DNA of 64,000 bases from Bradyrhizobium diazoefficiens USDA 110 (GTDB lineage Bacteria > Pseudomonadota > Alphaproteobacteria > Rhizobiales > Xanthobacteraceae). The DNA is taken from positions 186,001 to 250,000 of the forward strand of contig NC_004463.1 of NCBI RefSeq assembly GCF_000011365.1, read 5' to 3'. Position numbers and translations under genes: made by a program. The notes beneath the pieces are model-generated. The model did no database searches, was not told the origin of the DNA, and worked only from the letters and a program-made list of their open reading frames with translations. Of the stretch, positions 36,553 through 45,313 are shown piece after piece. Each line of letters starts with the position of its first letter. Within the stretch, counting starts at the first letter, position 1.

Positions 36553-37731
36553 TCAGTCGCGCGCCAGACACATCGCGATACCCATGCCGCCGCCGATGCA
36601 CAGCGTGGCAAGGCCCTTCTTGGAATCGCGCTTCTGCATCTCGTGCAGCAGCGTCACCAGTACGCGCGCGCCGGAGGCGCCGACCGGGTGGCCGATCGCG
36701 ATCGCACCGCCATTGACGTTGACCTTGGAGGTGTCCCAGCCGAGGTCCTTGTTGACGGCGCAAGCCTGCGCCGCGAAGGCCTCGTTGGCCTCGATCAGGT
36801 CGAGGTCGCCGACGTTCCAGCCGGCCTTCTTCAGCGCGGCGCGCGAGGCCGGGATCGGGCCCGAGCCCATGATCTTCGGATCGACGCCGGCCTGGGCCCA
36901 CGACACGATGCGCGCGAGCGGCTTCTTGCCTTCCTTGGCAGCCTGCTTGGCGGTCATCAGCACCACGGCGGCAGCGCCGTCATTGATGCCGGAAGCAGAG
37001 CCTGCGGTGACCGTGCCGTCCTTCTCGAAGGCGGGACGGAGCTTGGCCATCGCATCGAGCGTTGCGCCATGGCGCGGGTATTCGTCGGCGCTGACGACCA
37101 CGTCGCCCTTGCGGGTCTTGATGGTGACGGGGACGATTTCGTCGTTGAACTTGCCGGCCTTCTGCGCGGCCTCGGCCTTCTGCTGCGAGGCGACCGCGAA
37201 CTCGTCCTGCTGGGCGCGGGTGATCTGCCACTGGCGCGCAACGTTCTCGGCGGTGTTGCCCATGTGGTAGCCGTTAAAGGCATCCCACAGGCCGTCCTTG
37301 ATCATGGTGTCGATGAATTCGAGCGCGCCCATCTTGACGCCGCCACGCAGATACTGGGCGTGCGGAGCCATGCTCATCGATTCCTGGCCGCCGGCGACCA
37401 CGATCTCGGAATCGCCGTTGAGCAGCGCCTGGTAACCGAGTGCGACCGTGCGCAGACCCGAGCCACAGAGCTGGTTGACGCCCCAGGCCGGGCTCTCCAC
37501 CGGAATGCCGGCGGCGATCGAGGCCTGGCGGGCCGGGTTCTGGCCCTGAGCGGCGGTCAGAATCTGGCCCATGATGACTTCGGAGACCCGGCCGGGCTCG
37601 ATGCCACCACGCTCCAGCGCGGCCTTGATGGCGACGGCGCCGAGATCGTGGGCGGGAAGGGTCGCGAACGCTCCGTTGAAGCTTCCGACCGGGGTGCGGG
37701 CGGCGCTGACGATGACGACATCGTCTGACAT
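36553..37731 (-). CDS. phbA: Acetyl-CoA acetyltransferase (beta-ketothiolase)
   Basis: 392 residues. It condenses two acetyl-CoA to acetoacetyl-CoA. The nucleophile Cys is in [16 protein letters not shown] near residue 89, the His in [17 protein letters not shown] and the second Cys in [22 protein letters not shown] is also present. The start is MSDD at 37731: AGGAG stands 7 nt upstream of it, whereas the earlier ATG at 37737 directly abuts the AGGAG. It is divergent from phaR across 305 bp. Confidence 0.97.
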   Translation of the reverse strand: MSDDVVIVSAARTPVGSFNGAFATLPAHDLGAVAIKAALERGGIEPGRVSEVIMGQILTAAQGQNPARQASIAAGIPVESPAWGVNQLCGSGLRTVALGYQALLNGDSEIVVAGGQESMSMAPHAQYLRGGVKMGALEFIDTMIKDGLWDAFNGYHMGNTAENVARQWQITRAQQDEFAVASQQKAEAAQKAGKFNDEIVPVTIKTRKGDVVVSADEYPRHGATLDAMAKLRPAFEKDGTVTAGSASGINDGAAAVVLMTAKQAAKEGKKPLARIVSWAQAGVDPKIMGSGPIPASRAALKKAGWNVGDLDLIEANEAFAAQACAVNKDLGWDTSKVNVNGGAIAIGHPVGASGARVLVTLLHEMQKRDSKKGLATLCIGGGMGIAMCLARD

Positions 37732-37812
37732 GGGCATCTCCTGGGGTTGAATGGGGGCAGACGGGGCTGGGGAAACGGCTCGCCAGTCTCGGACGGCATC
37801 CTGTTAACGTCA

Positions 37813-37854
37813 TTGCGGCATGTCAATCGGCCGGTGACCGAATTCATGCCGCAA
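37813..37854. promoter_or_regulatory. Inverted repeat TTGCGGCAT/ATGCCGCAA between phbA and phaR, candidate PhaR operator
   Basis: Nine-bp arms at 37813-37821 and 37846-37854 are perfect complements with a 24-nt spacer. PhaR repressors are known to bind TGC/GCA-rich sites and to regulate both their own gene and PHB genes. Its place between the divergent starts fits that role. Binding is inferred. Confidence 0.45.
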
Positions 37855-38036
37855 CGCATTCCAAATAGCGTTCTTGGCGCTTTCGCAAGCACGTTTTTGC
37901 TGCCCGATTAACCGTGGCGCACAAAACGGTAGCGTGACCCCTTTGAAAATGCTTATTTTGTTGCGTTGCGTACTCTTCCCGCCCTGCGGCATCGGCCGCC
38001 GGGTTCCCGTTCTCAGCGTCTTGCAAGTGAGAGCCC

Positions 38037-38630
38037 ATGGCGAAATCAGACCAACCCACCACCATCAAGAAATACGCGAACCGCCGGCTCTATAACACCG
38101 GAACGAGCACCTATGTGACGCTGGAAGACCTCGCCGCCATGGTCAAGGATGGCGAAGATTTCCTGGTCTACGACGCCAAGACCGGCGACGACATCACCCG
38201 CTCGGTGCTGGCCCAGATCATCTTCGAGCAGGAGAACAAGGCCGGCCAGAACCTGCTGCCGACCACCTTCCTGCGCCAGCTCATCCGCTTCTACGGCGAC
38301 AGCATGCAGATGGTGGTGCCGAAATATCTGGAACAGTCGATCGCGACGCTGACCCAGGAACAGGAGAAGTTCCGCAAGCAGATCGCCAATACGCTGTCCG
38401 GCACGCCCTTTGCGCCCCTGGAGGAGCAGGTCCGCCGCAACATGGAGCTGTTCCAGCAGACCTTCTCGATGTTCAAGCCTTTCGCCCCGCCGGCGCGCTC
38501 CTCCACCACCCCGGAGCCGGAGCCCGATGCGACCGCCGAGGCGCCGAAGGACAGCAACATCGACGATCTGCGCCAGCAGATGAAGGAAATGCAGGAACGC
38601 CTCGAGCGGATGTCGAAGAAGGAAGAGTAG
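38037..38630 (+). CDS. phaR: Polyhydroxyalkanoate synthesis repressor PhaR
   Basis: 197 residues. The DNA-binding PHB_acc_N domain has IKKYANRRLYNTGTSTYVTL near the start and GDDITRSVLAQIIFEQE, followed by the PHB_acc domain with LPTTFLRQLIRFYGDSMQ. The tail is charged with a coiled-coil-like DDLRQQMKEMQERLERM. PhaR senses PHB granules and releases DNA when polymer forms. It stands opposite phbA, supporting control of that gene. Confidence 0.95.
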   Translation: MAKSDQPTTIKKYANRRLYNTGTSTYVTLEDLAAMVKDGEDFLVYDAKTGDDITRSVLAQIIFEQENKAGQNLLPTTFLRQLIRFYGDSMQMVVPKYLEQSIATLTQEQEKFRKQIANTLSGTPFAPLEEQVRRNMELFQQTFSMFKPFAPPARSSTTPEPEPDATAEAPKDSNIDDLRQQMKEMQERLERMSKKEE

Positions 38631-38705
38631 GTCCTCTCGTTCGCCTCAGCGCGGCCGCCTGCCGCGGGCGTTTGCTTGGCGATTGTGCACCCGTCATTCC
38701 ACAAT

Positions 38706-38832
38706 GTCGTCCTGGCGAAAGCCAGGACCCATACCGCGCGATCTGTCGGTAGAGATCGATAGCAGTACCGAACGACGAATCATCGCCAAACTGCTTCCTG
38801 GGGTAATGGGTCCTGGCTTTCGCCAGGACGAC
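38706..38832. repeat. Palindromic intergenic repeat, family B (copy 5, CTGG variant)
   Basis: The outer arms GTCGTCCTGGCGAAAGCCAG and CTGGCTTTCGCCAGGACGAC are perfect inverted complements; each arm is itself a hairpin with a GAAA centre. The right end stands 15 nt before the start of the methyltransferase gene at 38848. Confidence 0.75.
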
Positions 38833-38847
38833 GCTGGAGAAGCCGCC

Positions 38848-39468
38848 ATGTCCGACCCAAGCGCGCATTGGAACAACGTCTACGCCACAAAGGGCGAGAC
38901 CGAGGTCAGCTGGTTTCAGGAGAGCCCGGCGATCTCGCTCGACATGATCCGCTCCGCCAACGTGGATCGCGGCGCAGGCATCATCGATATCGGCGGCGGC
39001 GCTTCGCGGCTGGTGGACGCTCTCCTGCAGGACGGATACCGCAATCTCGCCGTGCTGGACCTGTCCGCCAATGCGCTCGACGCTGCGAAGCGGCGGATCG
39101 GCCCGGCGGCCGCGTCCGTCGACTGGATCGTCGCCGACGCCACGACGTGGCGGCCGGCGCGCAGCTACGAGGTCTGGCACGATCGTGCGGCGTTTCACTT
39201 CCTGACCGATCCGCGCGACAGGGCCGCCTACGTCGAGCGCCTGCGGTCGGCGGTTGCGGCCGGCGGCCACGTCATCATCGCCACCTTTGCGCTCGATGGT
39301 CCGGAGAAATGCAGCGGCCTGCCGGTGCAGCGCCACGACAGCAAGAGTCTTTCGACGGAGTTGGGGCCGGATTTCGAGCTGATCGAAACGCGCAGCGAGA
39401 CTCATCACACGCCGTGGAAATCGACGCAGGCGTTTCAGTTCAGCCGGTTCCGGAGGCGCGGCTCTTGA
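38848..39468 (+). CDS. Class I SAM-dependent methyltransferase
   Basis: 206 residues. It begins SDPSAHWNNVYATKGETEVS, a pattern shared by a group of small bacterial methyltransferases. Motif I is GIIDIGGGASRLVDAL, motif II is VDWIVADATTW, and VWHDRAAFHFLTDPRDRAAY follows. The substrate is unknown; thiol methylation is one possibility from the resemblance to TPMT-like proteins. GGAG stands 8 nt before ATG 38848. The leader consists almost wholly of the repeat just upstream. Confidence 0.85.
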   Translation: MSDPSAHWNNVYATKGETEVSWFQESPAISLDMIRSANVDRGAGIIDIGGGASRLVDALLQDGYRNLAVLDLSANALDAAKRRIGPAAASVDWIVADATTWRPARSYEVWHDRAAFHFLTDPRDRAAYVERLRSAVAAGGHVIIATFALDGPEKCSGLPVQRHDSKSLSTELGPDFELIETRSETHHTPWKSTQAFQFSRFRRRGS

Positions 39469-39494
39469 GGCGTGGCACATGCCACACCTTCGGT

Positions 39495-39520
39495 GTCGTC
39501 CTGGCGAAAGCCAGGACGAC
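39495..39520. repeat. Single hairpin of the family B CTGG variant
   Basis: Perfect 11-bp arms GTCGTCCTGGC and GCCAGGACGAC with a GAAA loop. It lies between convergent genes and probably works as a terminator-like structure. Confidence 0.65.
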
Positions 39521-39530
39521 GTCAGGAAGC

Positions 39531-40418
39531 CTACGCCGCCAGCTTCACCGCATGCGCAAAGTCCCAATAGAGCTTGCGCGCTTTTGTGTAGAGCGGGCCC
39601 GGCTTCAGCTCGCGCTCGTCGATGCGAATCACGGGCGCGACCTTGGCGAAATTGCCGGTTGAAAAAATCTCGTCGGCGGCGAGGAAGTCGGCATAGCGCA
39701 ACGTCTTCTCGACCACGGTGACGCCGTCGGCGCGAAGCAGGCCGATGACGCGCTGGCGCGTGATGCCGTTGAGGAAGGTGCCGTTCGGCACCGGCGTGAA
39801 CACCACGCCGTCCCTGGCCATGAACACGTTGGAATTGCCGAACTCGGCGACATTGCCGAGCATGTCGAGCATCAGCGCGTTCTGGAAGCCGCGGGAGGCG
39901 GCCTCCGCCAGCGCGCGCGAATTGTTGGGATAGAGGCAGGCCGCCTTGGCCTCGACCGGCGCGCATTCGGCAGTCGGCCTGCGGAACGGCGACAGCGTGA
40001 TGGCGTTGCCGACGGGTTTGGGCATCGGCGCCTCGTAGATGCACAGGCACCAGTTGGTGGTCTCGGGGTCGAACAGCACGCCGCCGCCCGACCCGTTCTC
40101 CGCCCAGTACATCGGACGGATATACAGCTCGGCATTCGTCGCGAAGCGCGCGATGCCTTCGTTTGCGAGCGTGAGCCAGGTGCCGGGATCGACCACCGGC
40201 TTCAGGCCAAAATTGATCGCGGACTGATTGGCACGGGCGATGTGACGGTCGAGATCGGGTGCGACGCCCTCGAACGCGCGCGCGCCGTCGAACACGACCG
40301 AGCCGAGCCAGGCCGCATGCGTGCGCGGGCCCATGATCGGCACATTGCCGTCGTGCCATTTGCCCTCGAAGAAGGTCCAACTCGGCGAATATTCGATGGC
40401 TTTCTTGATCTCGGCCAT
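39531..40418 (-). CDS. Branched-chain-amino-acid aminotransferase-like class IV PLP enzyme
   Basis: 295 residues. The start ATG 40418 gives MAEIKKAIEYSPSWTFFEGK, the usual N terminus of this group in Rhizobiales. Conserved blocks are AELYIRPMYWAENGSGGG, EAKAACLYPNNSRALAEAAS with the PLP Lys, EFGNSNVFMARDGVVFTPVP and NGITRQRVIGLL. It transfers amino groups between branched-chain amino acids and 2-oxoglutarate, although D-amino-acid or aminodeoxychorismate-type specificity cannot be excluded. An open frame extending far upstream is on the opposite strand of another gene and is not coding. Confidence 0.88.
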   Translation of the reverse strand: MAEIKKAIEYSPSWTFFEGKWHDGNVPIMGPRTHAAWLGSVVFDGARAFEGVAPDLDRHIARANQSAINFGLKPVVDPGTWLTLANEGIARFATNAELYIRPMYWAENGSGGGVLFDPETTNWCLCIYEAPMPKPVGNAITLSPFRRPTAECAPVEAKAACLYPNNSRALAEAASRGFQNALMLDMLGNVAEFGNSNVFMARDGVVFTPVPNGTFLNGITRQRVIGLLRADGVTVVEKTLRYADFLAADEIFSTGNFAKVAPVIRIDERELKPGPLYTKARKLYWDFAHAVKLAA

Positions 40419-40601
40419 GACCGGCCTCCCCTTGGCGTGATGCCGCAATATGGCACGACTATTGGGGGCAATTTCTAAATGATTCCCTGCGGGGAATGCC
40501 CCCCTCCCCTGGAGGGCCCCCTGGACGGAGGGTGAGCATCGCGGTGAAATAACATTGGGGAGCAAACCGGATATAATGCCGTCCACGTTACGGAGTCCTC
40601 C

Positions 40602-41537
40602 ATGCCGCTCGATCCGCTCGCAAAGCGTTTGTTGACCATGATGGCTGCGGCCGGGCCGCAGGTGCGAAACCGGCCGAGCGTCGAGGCGCGGCGGCAGTCG
40701 CTGGCGAAACTGATGCAGTTCGCGCGCACTGACGCGCCTGACGTGACCGTCTCCGACGGCACGCTGCCCGGCCCCGGCGGAGAGCTTCCCTATCGGCTGT
40801 ATTCGCCCGCAACCGCCGCTGAGCGCGCGCCGGGCTTCGTGTTCTTTCATGGCGGCGGGCTCGTCGCCGGCAGCGTCGCCACGCACGACCGCATCGCGGC
40901 GGCACTTGCGCATGCCACCGGCTGCCGCCTGGTCTCGGTCGATTACCGCCTCGCGCCGGAGCACAAATTTCCCGCCGCGGTGGACGATGCGATCGCCGCC
41001 ACCGAATGGGTCGCACGCGAAGCGTCGTCCCTCGGCATCGACGCCGGACGCCTCGTGGTTGGCGGCGATTCCGCCGGCGCGACGCTCGCCGCGATCGTGT
41101 GCCAGGAAGCGCTGCAGAACGCCGGCCTCTCCATCGTCGCGCAATGCCTGATCTGCCCGGTGCTTGATTTCGAGGAGACCTCGCCTTCGCGCGAGGCGTT
41201 CGCCGAAGGCCACCTGATCGATCGCATCACGATCGAAGCCGATCTCGCCGACTATCTGCCCGGCGGCATCGATGCCGCCGATCCCCGCATCTCACCCCTG
41301 CGCGCCACACGCTTTGCGGGCCTGCCGACCGCAATCATCCATACCGCCGAGTTCGACCCGATGCGCGACGAAGGCAATGCCTATGCGCGCAAGCTTCTCG
41401 CCGCAGGCGTCACCGTCGAGCACGTCTGCCATGACGGCATGGTCCACAATTTCCACGCCATGGGCGCGATCCTGCCGCAGGCACAGCTCGTGCTGTCGCA
41501 GATCGGCGAACAGGTGCGGCGGGCGGTCGAGAAGTAA
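40602..41537 (+). CDS. Alpha/beta hydrolase (hormone-sensitive lipase family esterase)
   Basis: 311 residues. The oxyanion motif FFHGGGLVAGS, the nucleophile elbow VVGGDSAGATLAAI, Asp in IIHTAEFDPMRDEG and His in HDGMVHNFHAMG complete the HSL-type triad. The N-terminal cap is short. Such enzymes act on short acyl esters; the natural substrate is not known. A cluster of inverted repeats (40489-40560) precedes it. It is divergent from the aminotransferase. Confidence 0.9.
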   Translation: MPLDPLAKRLLTMMAAAGPQVRNRPSVEARRQSLAKLMQFARTDAPDVTVSDGTLPGPGGELPYRLYSPATAAERAPGFVFFHGGGLVAGSVATHDRIAAALAHATGCRLVSVDYRLAPEHKFPAAVDDAIAATEWVAREASSLGIDAGRLVVGGDSAGATLAAIVCQEALQNAGLSIVAQCLICPVLDFEETSPSREAFAEGHLIDRITIEADLADYLPGGIDAADPRISPLRATRFAGLPTAIIHTAEFDPMRDEGNAYARKLLAAGVTVEHVCHDGMVHNFHAMGAILPQAQLVLSQIGEQVRRAVEK

Positions 41538-41546
41538 AAGCGCGAA

Positions 41547-41795
41547 TCACACGCGCGCGTCCAGCACGGCCCTGGCTGCCGCAACATATTCGGGCCAATG
41601 CGCATCCGCATAGCGTTCGGCCTGCCGCGTGCAGGTGACATCGGGGGCATGCGCGGCCGCGATCGTGCGCGCGAAGCGCTCTTCGGCGACCGTCACGTCG
41701 CCAGGTTCGGCCGGCGGAACGGCGGCGGCCACGGCGGTCGGGGCGACAGCGAGGCCTGCCAGACCAGTGAGCAGGATGCGGCGTGACGTGTTCAT
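41547..41795 (-). CDS. Small exported protein of unknown function
   Basis: 82 residues. The N terminus MNTSRRILLTGLAGLAVAPT is a Tat-like signal (SRR followed by a hydrophobic stretch) with a likely cleavage after AVAAA. The mature part of about 55 residues contains one Cys and HWPEYVAAARAVL. I do not recognise a family. It is convergent with the hydrolase gene, 9 nt from its stop. Confidence 0.55.
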   Translation of the reverse strand: MNTSRRILLTGLAGLAVAPTAVAAAVPPAEPGDVTVAEERFARTIAAAHAPDVTCTRQAERYADAHWPEYVAAARAVLDARV

Positions 41796-41949
41796 GACTG
41801 TCGTCCCTCCATTGTCCGGCCTGCACTCTGGCCGGCGAGTATGTCAACGCGATCACCGCAGGGTACCCGCGCACATCCGCGCAGTCCATCGCTTGCGGAC
41901 AGCGCTTGACCACAGGTGTGATCACGTTCCATCTAACAACAGTTCCGTC

Positions 41950-42267
41950 ATCAAGTCGCCACGCGTCGGATCGTCACGTGCCCCGTCACAGCCCATCGCG
42001 AAGCCGACCGTACCGAACATCTATCTCGACCTGCGCACGACTTGCGCGACGATTCCCGCGGGCACGCTCGGGCTCGGCTTCGGCAACACCTCCCTGTCGG
42101 CCGCGTTCGAAGCCCTGGCGGTACGACAGGGCGCGACGCTGCCGAGCGGACTGCCTGCTGCGAAAAACGACAACCGCCTGTTCGGCATCACCGCGCAGAT
42201 CGCATGGATGCCGAAACCGTCCTACCAGCTGACGCTGCGGACGCCGCTCTACACCGTGCGCAATTAG
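41950..42267 (+). pseudogene. Possible coding remnant of unknown origin
   Basis: The plus-strand frame ending at TAG 42265-42267 reads PNIYLDLRTTCATIPAGTLG and later NDNRLFGITAQIAWMPKPSY. It has protein-like composition but no plausible start or ribosome-binding site in front of it. The upstream part of the frame is the opposite strand of the small exported gene. I cannot name a family. It may be the end of a decayed gene whose 5' part is lost, or chance. Confidence 0.25.
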
Positions 42268-42315
42268 AGCATGATCCGGAAAAGTGTGCAGCGGTTTTCC
42301 GAAAAGATCATGCTC
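42267..42315. repeat. Palindromic repeat, family C (GAGCATGATC ... GATCATGCTC)
   Basis: The arms GAGCATGATC and GATCATGCTC are perfect complements. The inner parts CGGAAAAGTG and GCGGTTTTCCG also pair, giving a near-complete 49-bp hairpin. I know closely similar elements from many Rhizobiales chromosomes. It lies between the coding remnant and the convergent CMD gene. Confidence 0.8.
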
Positions 42316-42333
42316 GAACAGAACAAGGCGCTT

Positions 42334-42894
42334 CTACTCCGGCACCGGCACGTCGAAGGTGTTGAGCGTGACCGAGACCATGCAATAGACGCCGACGAGA
42401 TAGGACAGCTCGGCCGCGCCATGCTCGCCGAACTCCTTGACCGCGGCGCGCCAGGTCAGTTCCGGCAGCACGCCGCCGCTCACCAGCGCCGATGCGACGT
42501 CGTAGGCGACCGCCTCCTGCTTGGTCAGATCCACCGGCCGTTGCCCGGCCACGATGGTCGCGAGCTTCTCGTCGGAGAGGCCGCGCTGCTCGGCCACCAG
42601 CACATGAGCATAGAGCTCGTAGCCGGAGCGGAAATGCGAGCCGGTGACGAGGATCGCGACCTCGCGCACCGAGGCCGGCAGCAGCGGGTTCGACGCGATC
42701 GCCTTGACCAGCTCCCACACCGGCTTGCCGAAGCGCGGCTCGCGGACCCAGGGATTCCAGGGTCCGAGCAGCGCACCATCGTCGCGCATGTTCACAAAGC
42801 CCTTGAAGTGGTCCTTGATGCCGGCCCGCATGTCGTCATAGAGCGGCTTCTGTTCGTCGGTCAGATCTTTCGGATCGAGAATGGGAAGGCGCAC
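42334..42894 (-). CDS. Carboxymuconolactone decarboxylase family protein
   Basis: 186 residues. The CMD/AhpD-like fold is seen in VREVAILVTGSHFRSGYELY followed by AHVLVAEQRGLSDEKLATIV and VGVYCMVSVTLNTFDVPVPE. The CxxC redox pair of AhpD is absent, so peroxidase chemistry is unlikely; related proteins act as decarboxylases or have no known activity. The GTG start at 42894 is supported by GAGGAG 8 nt upstream; ATG starts further upstream lack such a site. It is downstream of the AhpD-like gene by 109 bp. Confidence 0.85.
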   Translation of the reverse strand: MRLPILDPKDLTDEQKPLYDDMRAGIKDHFKGFVNMRDDGALLGPWNPWVREPRFGKPVWELVKAIASNPLLPASVREVAILVTGSHFRSGYELYAHVLVAEQRGLSDEKLATIVAGQRPVDLTKQEAVAYDVASALVSGGVLPELTWRAAVKEFGEHGAAELSYLVGVYCMVSVTLNTFDVPVPE

Positions 42895-43003
42895 GGCAGG
42901 ATCTCCTCGTTGAGAAGCGGAGACCGTCGCCCGCATGTGCGCGCATCGCAAGTGAAGTTGCCGTGACGATCGTGCAATTTTGCAAATAACAGGGAGACGC
43001 CGG

Positions 43004-43591
43004 TTACGGCGCCTCCGGGCGCGCCAGCGGCTCGCCCAGCGTATGCATCAGCCGGTTGGCCCAGCCGAAGATCGCGGCCGACAGTACCAGGTCGAGCTGC
43101 TCGAGCTCGCTCAGCCCGGCCTCGCCGAGTGCACGCGCGTCATCTGCAGTAGCTTCGATCGGCGTCGTCGAGAGTTTTGTAGCGAAATTGAACAGTGCCT
43201 GCTGGCGCGCCTCCAGCGTGGCATCGCGCTCGTCGGCAAAGATTTCCTCGACGATGTCGTTGCGCCCGGAGTAGCTGATGAAGCGTGAGGCGTGCACGGC
43301 GGCGCAATAGATGCAGCGGTTGACGACCGAGGCACTCAGCGCGCCGAGCTCACGCTCGGCCGGGGACAAGCCGTCCTTGCCGTACATGATGAGGTTGAAC
43401 AGCGGCGAGCGCACCGCGAGCGATTCAGGGTCATGCGCCAGCGTCAGCACGTAAGGCGAGACGCCCTTGTTGGAGGGCGTGACCTTCATCGCCGCGAGCT
43501 GCTCTGACGTCGCCGAGGCGAGCTCGACAGGCGTGACATAGGGCGACCAGGTCGGGATCGTGGCGGTGAAGTTGTGGACGACCTCGCTCAT
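43004..43591 (-). CDS. Alkylhydroperoxidase-domain protein (Avi_7169-like)
   Basis: 195 residues. The redox motif CIYCAAVHASRFISYSGR carries the AhpD-type Cys-x-x-Cys with a following His, and PSNKGVSPYVLTLAHDPESL and LDLVLSAAIFGWANRLMHTL are conserved in this subfamily. It begins at ATG 43591, which overlaps the stop of the upstream CMD-domain gene as ATGA. I recall that this subfamily occurs next to that CMD protein in other Rhizobiales. It may take part in peroxide or radical handling during oxidation of a small metabolite. Confidence 0.85.
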   Translation of the reverse strand: MSEVVHNFTATIPTWSPYVTPVELASATSEQLAAMKVTPSNKGVSPYVLTLAHDPESLAVRSPLFNLIMYGKDGLSPAERELGALSASVVNRCIYCAAVHASRFISYSGRNDIVEEIFADERDATLEARQQALFNFATKLSTTPIEATADDARALGEAGLSELEQLDLVLSAAIFGWANRLMHTLGEPLARPEAP

Positions 43592-44079
43592 CGGGCTTCG
43601 ACCTCTTTCAGGAGCCTGAGGCCGGCCAGGACCCGCAGCTGGTAGTTCACGAAGGCGGCAAGCTCGGACAGCCGCACGATATCGGCCTCGCTGACGCCGG
43701 CCGTCTTCAGCGCCGCAATGTCCTGTCGCGTCGCCTCGCGCGGCGACAGCGTCAGCAGGTCGGCATGGCGGGCCATGGCGTCGTGCAGGGAATCGCCACA
43801 CAGGCCGCCGGGCCGTGCCAGGGCGGCCAGGTCGAGATCGCTCGCATGCGCCAGATAGGAGTCGTAATGCGCGGTCAGCGCCTCGTCGCCGACGTGCCGG
43901 CACATCCGCGCCGCGAGCGCCGCCCGCAAGCCGTGGCTCAGGCCGCCGGGCTCGCGCGGCAGCAGCACCGCGTCATGGGCGGCTTCGCTGAGGTGCAAAA
44001 TCTCGGCGCGGGCGTTCAGAGCCTGGCCGAGCCGTGACGCCGCGCGCACGCCGGCAATGGTTTCGATCAGCGTGGTCAA
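43588..44079 (-). CDS. CMD-domain protein (Avi_7170-like)
   Basis: 163 residues. It shares the fold with its neighbour but has no CxxC pair: [20 protein letters not shown] and [20 protein letters not shown] are the recognisable parts. The likely start is TTG 44079, whose TTGA overlaps the stop of the upstream PLP enzyme; no ATG is nearby. With overlaps at both ends it is translationally coupled to the PLP enzyme and to the AhpD-like gene. Its function is unknown. Confidence 0.75.
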   Translation of the reverse strand: MTTLIETIAGVRAASRLGQALNARAEILHLSEAAHDAVLLPREPGGLSHGLRAALAARMCRHVGDEALTAHYDSYLAHASDLDLAALARPGGLCGDSLHDAMARHADLLTLSPREATRQDIAALKTAGVSEADIVRLSELAAFVNYQLRVLAGLRLLKEVEAR

Positions 44080-45239
44080 GCAACACTCCGCGGGCTCTGT
44101 GGATTGACAACATCCTCGACGGCGAGCGCCAGCGGCTGCGCCGTATCCAGGAACGACGACAGGGCAATCTCGAACGGCGCTGGATCGAGGCCGCGTGCTT
44201 TCAGCCATGCGGGGTCATAGTAGGTCTGCCGATAGCGTTCGCCGGAATCGCAGATCAGCGTGACCAGCGATCCGGCTTGGCCGGCGCTGCGCATCTCCGA
44301 GGCAATGCGGCACAGCGCCAGGAAGTTGGTGCCGGTGGAGCCGCCGACGGATCGGCGCAGCCGGCGCGACAGTACATTCATCGCCGCAATCGTTGCGACG
44401 TCCGGGATTTTCATCATGCGGTCGACAACGCCAGGCACGAAGGACGGTTCGCAGCGCGGCCGGCCGACGCCCTCGATCAGCGAGGGCCGTTCGCAAACGT
44501 GGGAGCGGTCCTGCGTGCGGAAGCAATCGAAGAAGGCGGAATGCTCGACATCGGCGACGCACAGCCGCGTCGGATATTGGCGGTAGCGCAAGTAGCGTCC
44601 GATGGTGGCCGAGGTGCCGCCGGTGCCGGCGCCCATCGCGATCCAGTCCGGCAGCGGGCGCGGTTCGCCCTGCAATTGCGTGAAGATCGATTCGGCGATG
44701 TTGTTGTTGCCGCGCCAGTCGGTGGCGCGCTCGGCGAAGGTGAACTGGTCCATGTAGTGGCCGTTCAGGCGGGTGGCGAGCGCGGCGGCCTCAGCATACA
44801 GCGCGCGGCCGTCGTCGATCAGATGGCAATTGCCGCCATAATGCTCGATCGCAGCGATCTTCTCCGCCGACGTCGTGCGCGGCATCACGGCGTAGAAGGG
44901 CACGCCGATCATCTGCGCGAAATAGGCTTCCGACACCGCGGTCGATCCCGACGAGGCCTCGACCACGGGCGTGCCTTCGCGGATGTGGCCATTGCAGAGC
45001 GCGTAGAGGAACAGCGAGCGCGCCAGCCGATGCTTCAGGCTGCCGGTCGGGTGCGTGGACTCGTCCTTCAGATAGATATCGATGCCTGATAGCGCCGGCA
45101 CGATCAGCCGGATCAGATGCGTGTCGGCCGTGCGGCATTGGTCGGCCTCGATCGCAGCTACAGCCTCGTCGACCCAGCCGCGCCGGTAGACCGGCCCGGC
45201 CGGATTGTGGTGGCGAAAGGGGGTTGGCTCCATCGGCAT
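44076..45239 (-). CDS. PLP-dependent cysteine synthase-fold enzyme, Cds1-like (putative L-cysteine desulfhydrase)
   Basis: 387 residues of fold type II. The PLP Lys is in [20 protein letters not shown], the substrate loop is [20 protein letters not shown], and the phosphate-binding region is [16 protein letters not shown]. The stretch [16 protein letters not shown] is one that I associate with mycobacterial Cds1, which releases sulfide from cysteine. Cysteine synthase or a related beta-replacement cannot be ruled out. It heads a coupled three-gene unit with CMD/AhpD proteins and is divergent from a LysR gene. Confidence 0.8.
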   Translation of the reverse strand: MPMEPTPFRHHNPAGPVYRRGWVDEAVAAIEADQCRTADTHLIRLIVPALSGIDIYLKDESTHPTGSLKHRLARSLFLYALCNGHIREGTPVVEASSGSTAVSEAYFAQMIGVPFYAVMPRTTSAEKIAAIEHYGGNCHLIDDGRALYAEAAALATRLNGHYMDQFTFAERATDWRGNNNIAESIFTQLQGEPRPLPDWIAMGAGTGGTSATIGRYLRYRQYPTRLCVADVEHSAFFDCFRTQDRSHVCERPSLIEGVGRPRCEPSFVPGVVDRMMKIPDVATIAAMNVLSRRLRRSVGGSTGTNFLALCRIASEMRSAGQAGSLVTLICDSGERYRQTYYDPAWLKARGLDPAPFEIALSSFLDTAQPLALAVEDVVNPQSPRSVA

Positions 45240-45313
45240 AACCTCATGCTCTCATAATACCTCTTGCACATCAAGAAATATTGTTCATTCTATATTCACA
45301 TAATGCGGGCGAC

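Noticed and set aside
38473..40380. Very long minus-strand frame across phaR, the methyltransferase and the aminotransferase
   Set aside because: Made of shadows of three genes in other frames.
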